Below are positions 34,545-42,985 of a DNA stretch of 64,000 nucleotides, in pieces. Under the pieces are notes generated by a model. That model made no database searches, was not told where the DNA came from, and saw only the letters and a list, made by a program, of their open reading frames with translations. The DNA is taken from contig NZ_CP044231.1 in NCBI RefSeq assembly GCF_008727755.1, positions 434,001 through 498,000 on the forward strand. The letters run 5' to 3'. Origin of the DNA: Microbacterium caowuchunii. Lineage in GTDB: Bacteria; Actinomycetota; Actinomycetes; Actinomycetales; Microbacteriaceae. Positions within the stretch are counted from its first letter, which is position 1, and every line of letters begins with the position of its first letter. The position numbers and the translations under genes are program-made.

Positions 34545-34842
34545 ATTTTCAATCTAGCCTGGTAGGTGACCACACTGTTCGAGTTGGAAGCGGGTGGCTG
34601 ACGGGGCGCTCGAGGCGGCCTGGCCAGGGCGCGCACGCTCGTGGTCCCAGCCTCGAGCTCGATGGGCCTCAAACGCCGCGGGTAGCGTTTGCATGTCATG
34701 CGTGTGGTGCGAGAGTCCTCGTGAGAGATCATGTATCAGCCGCGGTATACGTCGATGGCTGAGGATCACTCGCTCGGATCACCACGGCGAGCGATGGTGT
34801 TTTCCGCCCTTCCCTCAGCTTCCCGCCCCGTGGCGCCGCGCC
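34545..34842. other. Intergenic stretch without a recognisable gene
   Basis: These 298 bases separate two minus-strand genes. Short open frames occur on both strands but lack ribosome sites and protein-like composition. An AT-rich patch near 34545-34560 could be part of the promoter for the pyruvyl transferase. I see no hairpin strong enough to call as a terminator for the downstream Asn-synthase-like gene. Confidence 0.5.
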
Positions 34843-37056
34843 TCAAACGGTGAGTAGGACCTCTTGCATCAGGATGTGCAGCTTGTTTCGGATATTGTGA
34901 CGTTTCGAGAACGCCCGCGGATTCGTTCTTTTCATGACTCGATCGATGTAAACGAAGAGTGGCATGCCCATATCCTCAAATTCGGGCGCATGCAGCAGGA
35001 TGAAGGCAAGCGGATTCAGGAAGCTGGTCTCGCTCTCTTCATACTCTCGAATACTCGACTTCGTCGATTCGATTTCCTCTCGGCTGGGCAGCCAAGTTGC
35101 TTCTCGGGCAGCAGTCTGTCTTGCAGCTGCGAGGCTGTCGACACTGTCGTCGAAGTCGATAGCCGAGTTAAGACTGAAGGGCGGCCGATAAGCGAATGTC
35201 TGAGCCTTGCGCGCAACTTCGACATCCTTGAGATATGGAACCTCGCTGACCAGGGGATTCAATCCGCGGATCAGATCGAACTGAAGTCGGAAGTCCTGCT
35301 CGTGCTGAAACCATCGGGACTTCAGGCGGAAGAGCGCCTTGCTCTGCAACGGGCGCCACTGGGGCGCGGACATCGCGCCCCGGAATACAGAGCCGCCGAC
35401 GAATGGATTCCGCTGGCTCACGTACAGGTCCGAGAATTGCTTTGCGAGGTGTGCCGAAGGCGACTCCCCCAGCATCTCACGTAGCGTGCCTGGGAAGTGT
35501 TCCTCACCCGCCGCGAGCCACACCTGGTGGTTACCTATGTATCGGATCACGTTGTCGAGCACTTCGCCGACATCTTCAGGCGCTCGCTGGATCTCGCCGG
35601 AGTAATTGCGGGCGTAGTAGCCCTCTATGCTCATCACCCGGGAGAACGCTTCACCTCCATGGCCCGTCAGAATGAGGGTCGGACGATCGTAATTCGTGCG
35701 GAGCTTGAACATCGCCTCGATGTAGTAGCCATCCATGAACACTGAGTGCGACGTCGCCGGAAGGCCGCCAAGTGTCTGTGACTCGGGGAATGACGAAGTC
35801 TTCGGCAGGTCATCCCAGGGGAAGGCATAGAGATTGTTGATCGCCGCGGCGGTTCGCTCCTCTGACCCTCGGCGGGTCGCGATCCGAACCTTGTCGGACG
35901 TAGGCAAGTTTGTGAGCGCGCTGTAAATTATCCGGGTGTCCAGGCCCGCCGAGAGCTCGACTATCACGTTCTCGAAGCGCGGATGGGCGAGGGCGATCCG
36001 CACATTGTCGATGACGTCCTTTTTCGCCTGCTCCAGTTCTCGCTCGTAGAACTCCTCCGAAAAATCTCCGTCCGAATTATCGTGCCAGAGCTCTGTCTTC
36101 TGTTCCTGTCTCCCGGTGCTCGCGATGCGTAGCTCCTCGTAAACCGAGACGCGCTGGACACCCACGAAATCAGTACTCGTTCCCTGCTCCGTCTCGAAAG
36201 GATAAGAGGTGGAGAAGAATTTGACCTTGGCTGCGTCGGAATCGATTCGGAGCTTGATTCCGAGTGCCCGCACAGTGAGGGCGAGCAGGTGTAGGCCGTT
36301 GGCCGCCACCAGAATGCCGTTGCCTTCGAAATAGAACAAGTGGGCCTGACCGATATAGTCATGGCCGAACGAGATCTCTTCTGAGTTCCAAGTGAGCAGA
36401 TGGAACTCACCGATCTGATCGCGAAGATTGCGGACGTCGGTAACGTGCGCATGGACGTCATCAGCCCCGAACAGAAGCCGGTCCGCGTCGCGAGTGATGC
36501 CGCTGAAGAGGTAGCGCGTTCCTGTCCCGTCAACCCTGGAACCATTCCTGCTGATCACGCTGAGACGTGGCCAGTGGACACCGGCATGCTCCTCCAGGAG
36601 GAGCCCATTGTCTTCAACGAACTGAGCGAGGCCGGAGAGTGACTCCTCGCCGCTGTGACAGACGAACGCGATGCTCTCGAATGGGGCTTCGTAGCCGTAC
36701 AGCGGTATGCGAGGAGGATGGGGGACCGCGCGAGCCGTCAAGTTCTTGCGCCACTCCCTGTACTGCTTGATGGAAGCCGCGCTGTAGTGCTGGATCCAGC
36801 GACTCTCGTATGTCACACCGTTGATGCTGGCGCGGACGGAGAACCCACTCGTGGCGTCGGGAAGTCGTACACGCCACTTCCTACCGCCGGCAACGGGCTT
36901 CGAGGCGCGGCGCGGGTCGAAGTCCCCGCGGTGCAAGGTCCACACGACGTCCTTGCCCTCGGTCACATGGTCGGAGAGCGCGCAATGAAGAACGCCTCCA
37001 TCGAGATCCAGAATGATGTCGCCCCGGGAGTCGCCGAGATCGTGCTTGGTCCCCAT
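34843..37056 (-). CDS. Asparagine-synthase-like amidotransferase with non-standard amino end
   Basis: This 737-residue protein has an ATP-pyrophosphatase core like the synthase half of AsnB. The PP-loop appears as VELSAGLDTR near residue 370 and a second motif as LTGHGGEAFSR near 475, parallel to S-G-x-G-A-D-E-x-x-G in AsnB. Residues about 180-315 resemble the Ntn-type glutaminase scaffold (FYFEGNGILVAANGLHLLAL, STDFVGVQRVSVYEEL). The protein does not begin Met-Cys, so the usual glutaminase nucleophile is absent. About 100 extra residues with no recognised fold precede it. Such enzymes in glycan loci may amidate uronic acids; with ugd in the cluster that is attractive but unproven. Third-position GC looks lower than in the ribosomal genes, which suggests transfer. 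Confidence 0.75.
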   Translation of the reverse strand: MGTKHDLGDSRGDIILDLDGGVLHCALSDHVTEGKDVVWTLHRGDFDPRRASKPVAGGRKWRVRLPDATSGFSVRASINGVTYESRWIQHYSAASIKQYREWRKNLTARAVPHPPRIPLYGYEAPFESIAFVCHSGEESLSGLAQFVEDNGLLLEEHAGVHWPRLSVISRNGSRVDGTGTRYLFSGITRDADRLLFGADDVHAHVTDVRNLRDQIGEFHLLTWNSEEISFGHDYIGQAHLFYFEGNGILVAANGLHLLALTVRALGIKLRIDSDAAKVKFFSTSYPFETEQGTSTDFVGVQRVSVYEELRIASTGRQEQKTELWHDNSDGDFSEEFYERELEQAKKDVIDNVRIALAHPRFENVIVELSAGLDTRIIYSALTNLPTSDKVRIATRRGSEERTAAAINNLYAFPWDDLPKTSSFPESQTLGGLPATSHSVFMDGYYIEAMFKLRTNYDRPTLILTGHGGEAFSRVMSIEGYYARNYSGEIQRAPEDVGEVLDNVIRYIGNHQVWLAAGEEHFPGTLREMLGESPSAHLAKQFSDLYVSQRNPFVGGSVFRGAMSAPQWRPLQSKALFRLKSRWFQHEQDFRLQFDLIRGLNPLVSEVPYLKDVEVARKAQTFAYRPPFSLNSAIDFDDSVDSLAAARQTAAREATWLPSREEIESTKSSIREYEESETSFLNPLAFILLHAPEFEDMGMPLFVYIDRVMKRTNPRAFSKRHNIRNKLHILMQEVLLTV

Positions 37057-37207
37057 GCCTGCAGCTTACCCAGCGGGAGATGCTCCCTTCGGACGGTCGC
37101 GAATCGAGTAGATCTTCGACGGGAATGAAAGAGGGCTGCTCCATTCCGTAAGAGCCGGCCTCAACGGACTTCGATGCCCACGTCGGAGTAGTGGATAGAC
37201 TCTCGGG

Positions 37208-39571
37208 GTGCCAGCCGCGACAGTGATTATACCGGCCTTCAACGACGAGGCATGGGTGGAGCGCGCGATCATGAGCTGCCTCGCCCAGTCACGATCTGAC
37301 ATCGAGGTCATTTGCATTGACGACGCCTCCACGGACACGACCTGCGCGATCGTCGAGGCGATCGCCGCATCGGACTCCCGTGTTCGACTCATCAAACAGC
37401 AGGTCAATCAGTCGGCGTTCCAGGCTCGCAAACTCGGCGTTGAAGCAGCGTCGTCGCAATTCGTGATGTTCCTGGATGGCGATGACGAGCTCCACCCGCG
37501 CGCGGTCGAGATTGCGCTGGACCGGGCAGAGACGACAGCGGCAGACGTCGTGGGATTCGGCGTTGAGGTGAGGAGCGATGACGGGATCGCCGCGCCCCGG
37601 TTCGAGCGCTCTCTGCAGCCTCTTCGTGCGACGCTCGAGGGGGATGGGATCATCCCGTCGCTCTTTCCGCCCGACCTCACGGCGCAGGGGCACTTATGGC
37701 GATACCTTTGGCGCACCGATCTCCTCGCACAGGCCTATGCGGGCGTTTCGTCCGAAGCCCGCTTCTACCGGGCGAATGACATCCCGATCACGTTCTTGGC
37801 TCTCATGGCCGCCAAGAAGTATGTCTCGACCTCCGAGCGTCTGTATCTCTACTATTTCCGTCGCGGCACTAGTGGCCACGGGGTGTCCGACCTTGAGCAA
37901 TTCGCTTTCTACCTGAGTGCAGTCGACTCCATCAATTTCGTTGCTGATCGAGTGTACGAGCAGGCAGCGGAACGGCCGATGCTGGCGGTGAGCTACGAGT
38001 CAGCGCGGCGCTCAATCGTGGGAAACATACTCGGGTACGTGGTCTCCAACACGAGTGGCGACCTGCAGGACCGCTGCATCGAGATGCTTCGTGATCGTGT
38101 TCAAAACGATATCGAGCTTCTCCGTGCCGCCGCGGTTTTCCGTCCGGACGCCGTCGATCTACTGGCCACGCACGTGCTCGAGACTCCTGTTCTCGAGCGA
38201 CCGGCGAAGAATGTCCTGCTCACGACAGGCAAGCTGGGCACGGGCGGAGTTCAGGGCGTGCTCGTCGCTCAGGCGCATCTCCTCGTGAAAGCCGGCTTCA
38301 ACGTGACGGTGGCTACATTCGGACCGCCACGGTCCGTGTACGAGGTGCCGGCGGACGTTGAAATCGTGCAGGTCTCAGGGCGCACCGACTCCGACAGAAT
38401 CGCTTCCTGGAGCGACCTGATCCGTGCACGCGACATCGACGTCATCATCGATCACCATGTCCTGTACAACACGCGCTGGCCGCTACTGGTCCTGGTGGCG
38501 CGCTCTATGGGAGTGCGTACGATCGGGTGGCTGCATAACTTCGCCCTCCGAGCGATGGTCGACGCTACCGACCGCATTTCGTTCCTTCGACGTCACCTCC
38601 CCTATCTCGAGACCGCCGTGGTGCTTTCCTACCCCGACGTCACGTTCTGGAAGACCCAGGGAGTGAACAACGTCGTCTACCTACCCAATCCGCTGTTGCA
38701 ATCGATCTCAACCCAGGGTGCTGTGCCGAAGGCTCTTGAGGAGGGTTCGAGATTGGAACTGGCGTGGTGGGGTCGCCTGCAGCAGACGACGAAGCAAGTG
38801 CGTGATTTGATCGAGATCGCTCGTCGGCTCGATGGTCTCGGCGTTGACTTCCACCTCACCGTCATCGGGCCTGACAGCGCGGACTTGACAGCGCGTCAGC
38901 TTCGCAGAGAGGCGCAGCGCCTCGGTGTCGCGCATCGACTGACGTTGACGGGGTCGCTCCAAGGTGAAGCATTGGTGCAGAGGATCCGGGCTGCTCACGT
39001 CTTCGTGTCGACCAGTGTGATCGAGGGTTATCCGCTCACGTTGGTCGAGGCGCAGGCCCACGGACTCCCGGTGGTCATGTACGAGCTTCCCTGGCTTGCG
39101 ATGGCTGATGCCAACGACGGACTTGTCGCGGTGCCTCAAGGTGATAAACAAGCCGTCGCAGAGGCACTCAAGACGATCGCTTATAGTCCAGCCGGGTATT
39201 CTGTCCTTTCCCGCGGCTCGATCGAAGCCGCGAGCCGGGCTCTCCACTACGATTTCGCATCGCTGTACCAGCAGTTGATCGACGGCGAATTACCTGTGAC
39301 GTTCTCTCCTGAGCCGTCGATCGTTGACGCTGCACTTTTGTTGAGATGGTCGGTCTTCTATGCGGAGCGGACCGCGCGCATTGCGCGCCGTGATTCCGAA
39401 CGAGCAGAACGACGTCTTGCGCGCGTCCGTCGGGAGCTGAAGCAGATCGAGACGGGGTGGTCTTTCCGGGTGGGCCGCGTACTGACCCGCATCCCGCGGA
39501 TGGTGCGGGGTATGCGTCGCGGAGGATCGATCAGCGGCCGCATCGAGGAATCGCCTCGTGCCTCCTCTTAG
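37208..39571 (+). CDS. Bifunctional GT2-GT4 glycosyltransferase, paralogue 1
   Basis: This 787-residue protein fuses two transferases. The amino half is a GT-A GT2 enzyme: TVIIPAFNDEAWVERAIMSC, then VICIDDASTDTT (about residue 38) and FLDGDDELHP (about 90), the metal- and nucleotide-binding aspartates. From about residue 335 a GT-B GT4 module follows, with TTGKLGTGGVQGVLVAQAHLL, IDHHVLYNTRWP, the WWGRLQQTTKQV donor strand and the E-x7-E motif EGYPLTLVE near 614. The tail is Arg-rich and may touch the membrane. It starts at GTG 37208, diverging from the Asn-synthase-like gene. Two paralogues with the same layout lie at 39572 and 44786. They may add alternating sugars or repeat units. Confidence 0.88.
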   Translation: MPAATVIIPAFNDEAWVERAIMSCLAQSRSDIEVICIDDASTDTTCAIVEAIAASDSRVRLIKQQVNQSAFQARKLGVEAASSQFVMFLDGDDELHPRAVEIALDRAETTAADVVGFGVEVRSDDGIAAPRFERSLQPLRATLEGDGIIPSLFPPDLTAQGHLWRYLWRTDLLAQAYAGVSSEARFYRANDIPITFLALMAAKKYVSTSERLYLYYFRRGTSGHGVSDLEQFAFYLSAVDSINFVADRVYEQAAERPMLAVSYESARRSIVGNILGYVVSNTSGDLQDRCIEMLRDRVQNDIELLRAAAVFRPDAVDLLATHVLETPVLERPAKNVLLTTGKLGTGGVQGVLVAQAHLLVKAGFNVTVATFGPPRSVYEVPADVEIVQVSGRTDSDRIASWSDLIRARDIDVIIDHHVLYNTRWPLLVLVARSMGVRTIGWLHNFALRAMVDATDRISFLRRHLPYLETAVVLSYPDVTFWKTQGVNNVVYLPNPLLQSISTQGAVPKALEEGSRLELAWWGRLQQTTKQVRDLIEIARRLDGLGVDFHLTVIGPDSADLTARQLRREAQRLGVAHRLTLTGSLQGEALVQRIRAAHVFVSTSVIEGYPLTLVEAQAHGLPVVMYELPWLAMADANDGLVAVPQGDKQAVAEALKTIAYSPAGYSVLSRGSIEAASRALHYDFASLYQQLIDGELPVTFSPEPSIVDAALLLRWSVFYAERTARIARRDSERAERRLARVRRELKQIETGWSFRVGRVLTRIPRMVRGMRRGGSISGRIEESPRASS

Positions 39572-41929
39572 TTACGCACTGCCGAGCCGTTTCTTGAGCC
39601 GGTGGACCCTCAGATGTAGTTGAGGGAATCGCTTGAGGACTGCCCGGCCGATTGGTCGCACAGCAATCAACGCGACCCGACCGGCACGTCCAAGCTTCCT
39701 CGAAGGAGTCGCGTGCACGGGTGCGCCTTTAACCTGCGCGGTGCTCGCTCGTTCCGCGAACGAGACCATGTGGCCGAGCAATCTTCGGGCGTCATCCAGG
39801 GTCGGCTCAGGAGAGAACATCCGAGGAAGAGAATCGGACAGGACTTGCCGATACAACATGGCGAAGTCGTGCGCTCGTGCCTCGTTTGCAGCGTCCACTG
39901 AACCGAGCGAGAGCACTCGGTAGTACTCCGGTTCCTTGAAGATGCGCCGGAGCGCCGCCGCGGCCGCCGCTGGATCACCCTGCGGTACCGCGACGATCCC
40001 TGCGTTGTTCTGCGTGATGGCCAGCCAGGGGAGTTCGTACATGATCACGGGGAGGCCACGGGATTGTGCCTCGAGGAGCGTGAGCGGATATCCCTCGATG
40101 ACGCTGGTGTTGATGAGGACATGTGCGGCATCGATCGCGGCAACGAGAGCGTGGCCGTGGAGCGGCCCGACTGCTCGTACGTGATCCCGCAATGACCGGC
40201 GTCTTGCTTCGGAGTTCAGCCGACGCGCGCTCATGCCGGTCCAGTCCGGGCCGATAATCGTGAGCCGGAAGGGCACGCTCGCGCGTTTGAGTGATTCGGC
40301 GACGTCGAGGAGACCGAGCACGTTCTTGGTTCGCTGCTCCAAGCGGCCCCACCACACAAGCTCGATGTGTGTAACAGGCGGCGACTTATCGATGAGCGTG
40401 CGACGGGCGTCCAGAAGGAGCGGTGAGGGCGGGTTGGGAATGTAGGCAACGTTACGGATGCCTCGAAGCTTCCAGTAGGCGACGTCCAACGGGGACAGCA
40501 CGATCACGGATTGCAGCACCGAAAGGTGCCGTTCGAGGCGGCTCAGCTGGTTATTACCGTCGTATAGGGGGCGTGCAGCGAAGTTGTGGATCCACCCGAC
40601 GGTCGGAACCCCCGCGGCGCGCGAGAGGAGGGCGAAATCGGCCCAGTCTCGCCCGTACAAGACGTGGTGGTCGATCACCGCATCAGGGTTGTGCTCGTCG
40701 ATGATGAGCGCCCACTCCGCCAGGCGAAGGGAGGGGCCGTGCGATGTCATCTCGACGAACAGAACTCCGTCCGGCAGCTCCACCGAGGCTGCACCTGCCA
40801 CTTTGGCGACGATGGTCACGAGGAAGCCAGCGTCGTGCAGAATCCGCGCCTGGGAGGCGACGACTGCGGAGATGCCCCCCGTGGCCATCGTCCCAGTCAC
40901 GAGAAGGATCTTTCGAACCCGATCAGCACTTGGCTTGACCGATGCCCCGTGGTCCTTCAACGCCTCGATGATGTGGGAAGAGCTGAAGCGAGCCGCGGCC
41001 CGGATCACGTCGCGAGGCGCTACCCGCATGTAAATCGCGTCCAGCGCTTGATCGAGAAATGGTGCCGCGGTGTGCTCGATGAGGTGCTGGCACACCTGCG
41101 CGATGATCGACAAACGGGCTGAGTCATACAGTTCGGGTAAGCAGGGCGGACTGGACGCTACCTGCGTGAGCGATTCGACTGCGCCGACGATGGAGTCGAT
41201 CGCGTCGATCGCTTGTAGATGGGAATCGATCTGCGCTGGGGCGTCGACATAGCGCCTGCTCCAGTCTCGATCGAGATGATGTCGGTACAGCTTGTCGTCG
41301 ATCGATACGAATCGCGTTGCGAGGGCGGCGACGAGAAAGACGACGGGGAGGCCGGTTGAGCGGGAAAGCCGGAGATCGCGCGGGAGCATCGCGTATGCCT
41401 CGCGGAGGATGCAAGTCCGGAACAGGTATCGCCATGGCTCAGCAGGCGCGGGCCGGGCGTCAGGCAAGAGCCCTTCGATTACCGTGTACGACTCAAGATC
41501 TGGATGGTTCGGCTGTGGCCGTCGTTCCCCGGCATGCCGGGGAAGATTGTCGCCGATGACCGTGACGCCGAAGCCCACGAGGTCGGCCGCACCGGCTTCT
41601 GCGGCAGCGAGTGTCTTCTCTGCGGCGTCGGGCTCGAGCGTGTCGTCGCTGTCGAGGAAGAGGATGTAACTGCCAGCCGCTGCATCGACCCCCGACCGCC
41701 TCGCCTGCACCGCAGACTGCGTGCTGTCGTGTCGCACCAGGCGGAGGCGCGGCTCGCCCACCTGCATGGCCTCGACGATCGTGACACTGGAGTCGGTCGA
41801 CGCGTCGTCAACGCAGACGACTTCAACTTCGCGGAGTGTTTGCGCGAGTGCGCTGGCGAGTGCCAGCGCAACGGTGGCCTCACCGTTCAAGACCGGCACG
41901 ACGATCGACACAAGCGGTTCGACTGGCAT
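39572..41929 (-). CDS. Bifunctional GT2-GT4 glycosyltransferase, paralogue 2
   Basis: This is a 785-residue relative of the proteins at 37208 and 44786, with the same order of domains. The GT2 half has SIVVPVLNGEATVALALASA, VVCVDDASTDSS and LFLDSDDTLEP; here the second motif reads D-S-D-D where the others have D-G-D-D. The GT4 half has TGTMATGGISAVVASQARIL, IDHHVLYGRDWA, VWWGRLEQRTKNV and EGYPLTLLE. I chose the ATG at 41929, which aligns with the paralogues; the open frame extends to 42070 but that part is not homologous. The Shine-Dalgarno sequence is weak. It converges on paralogue 1, with stops adjacent (39571 and 39572), and diverges from the exporter permease. Confidence 0.88.
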   Translation of the reverse strand: MPVEPLVSIVVPVLNGEATVALALASALAQTLREVEVVCVDDASTDSSVTIVEAMQVGEPRLRLVRHDSTQSAVQARRSGVDAAAGSYILFLDSDDTLEPDAAEKTLAAAEAGAADLVGFGVTVIGDNLPRHAGERRPQPNHPDLESYTVIEGLLPDARPAPAEPWRYLFRTCILREAYAMLPRDLRLSRSTGLPVVFLVAALATRFVSIDDKLYRHHLDRDWSRRYVDAPAQIDSHLQAIDAIDSIVGAVESLTQVASSPPCLPELYDSARLSIIAQVCQHLIEHTAAPFLDQALDAIYMRVAPRDVIRAAARFSSSHIIEALKDHGASVKPSADRVRKILLVTGTMATGGISAVVASQARILHDAGFLVTIVAKVAGAASVELPDGVLFVEMTSHGPSLRLAEWALIIDEHNPDAVIDHHVLYGRDWADFALLSRAAGVPTVGWIHNFAARPLYDGNNQLSRLERHLSVLQSVIVLSPLDVAYWKLRGIRNVAYIPNPPSPLLLDARRTLIDKSPPVTHIELVWWGRLEQRTKNVLGLLDVAESLKRASVPFRLTIIGPDWTGMSARRLNSEARRRSLRDHVRAVGPLHGHALVAAIDAAHVLINTSVIEGYPLTLLEAQSRGLPVIMYELPWLAITQNNAGIVAVPQGDPAAAAAALRRIFKEPEYYRVLSLGSVDAANEARAHDFAMLYRQVLSDSLPRMFSPEPTLDDARRLLGHMVSFAERASTAQVKGAPVHATPSRKLGRAGRVALIAVRPIGRAVLKRFPQLHLRVHRLKKRLGSA

Positions 41930-42079
41930 CGTGAACGATTGTATTACGCCGAGCCTCCCGCGGCCCCGAGGTGCCAACAGTACCCGGCTCATCCAATCAG
42001 AGCGTGGCGTCCAGTGCGAAGGCGGCTGCAGGGGCCGCTTCCCGTTCGAGCCGGCGCCTGACGGTAGCATCGTCGTGCT

Positions 42080-42985
42080 GTGTGCTCGCAGGAGGGACCC
42101 GCGAGGCAGCTAGTCGAGAGGTGGCGGTCTTTGGTGCATGCACACCTGGAGGCGTCGGCCGACGGGCTCTTCCTCGTGGGCCAGCGACCGGCTTTCGGCG
42201 CTTACCTGGCGGAGAGCTGGCGGCGACGGGGCTTTGCATATCGTCTCGCTGCCTATCGCTTGGTGGGCGGGCTCCTGCAGAACCGGTTGGGCGTGCTGTG
42301 GCTTGTGTTGAAGCCGCTGTCGATGGCCATCATCTACGGCACGATCTTCAATTTCGTTATCGCGGGACCTGCTCGCCCCGCCAGTTTCGTGCAGTTTGTC
42401 ATCGTGGGTGTCTTCGTCTTCGAGTTTTTCACTAGCTCACTCGGGAGCGGCTCGAAAGCTGTGACAAGCAACGCGAAGTTCGTGCAGAGCCTTGGATTTC
42501 CCCGTATCCTGCTGCCCATTTCGGTCGTCGTCGAGCAGGCCATGCGGATGGTCCCGATTGTCGTCCTGCTCGGTATCCTGCTGGTGGTATTCGGGGAGCC
42601 CATCACTTGGTCGTGGTTGCTCTTCGTGCCGATTGTGCTGATGATGGCAGTCTTTAACCTCGGCGCGGTGCTGATCGTGGCCCGCCTGTCGGTGCATGCC
42701 CGCGATGTGCAGCAGGCGATTCCGATCCTGAATCGGGTGTTGTTCTATGCGAGCGGAATATTCTTCAGCGTTGACGGGGCGCTGGCGGATCACCCGGCGC
42801 TGCTGGCAGTCGCACACGTCATTCCGACTTACGATTTCATCGCGATCTCACGGGACGTGCTGCTCGTCTCCCAAACGGCGCCCGTTATCGCGTGGATCAT
42901 GGCTCCCGCGTGGGCCATTGTGACACTCGTCCTGGGGGTCATCTTCTTCTGGCGGGCTGAAGCGAGGTACGGCCTCAGTGAGTGA
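42080..42985 (+). CDS. ABC polysaccharide exporter, permease (TagG/Wzm type)
   Basis: This 301-residue ABC-2 type permease exports lipid-linked polysaccharide across the membrane. It has an amphipathic cytoplasmic start, then RLVGGLLQNRLGVLWLVLKPL, the conserved L-x-x-R-x-L-G-x-L-W-x-x-x-x-P element of this family. About six helices follow, including FVQFVIVGVFVFEFFTSSLGSG, RMVPIVVLLGILLVVFG and SWLLFVPIVLMMAVFNLGAVL. The start is uncertain: GTG 42080 opens the frame without a ribosome site, whereas GTG 42134 has GAGAGGTGG upstream. It overlaps the ATPase gene by 8 nt, so the two subunits are coupled. It diverges from paralogue 2. Confidence 0.9.
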   Translation: MCSQEGPARQLVERWRSLVHAHLEASADGLFLVGQRPAFGAYLAESWRRRGFAYRLAAYRLVGGLLQNRLGVLWLVLKPLSMAIIYGTIFNFVIAGPARPASFVQFVIVGVFVFEFFTSSLGSGSKAVTSNAKFVQSLGFPRILLPISVVVEQAMRMVPIVVLLGILLVVFGEPITWSWLLFVPIVLMMAVFNLGAVLIVARLSVHARDVQQAIPILNRVLFYASGIFFSVDGALADHPALLAVAHVIPTYDFIAISRDVLLVSQTAPVIAWIMAPAWAIVTLVLGVIFFWRAEARYGLSE

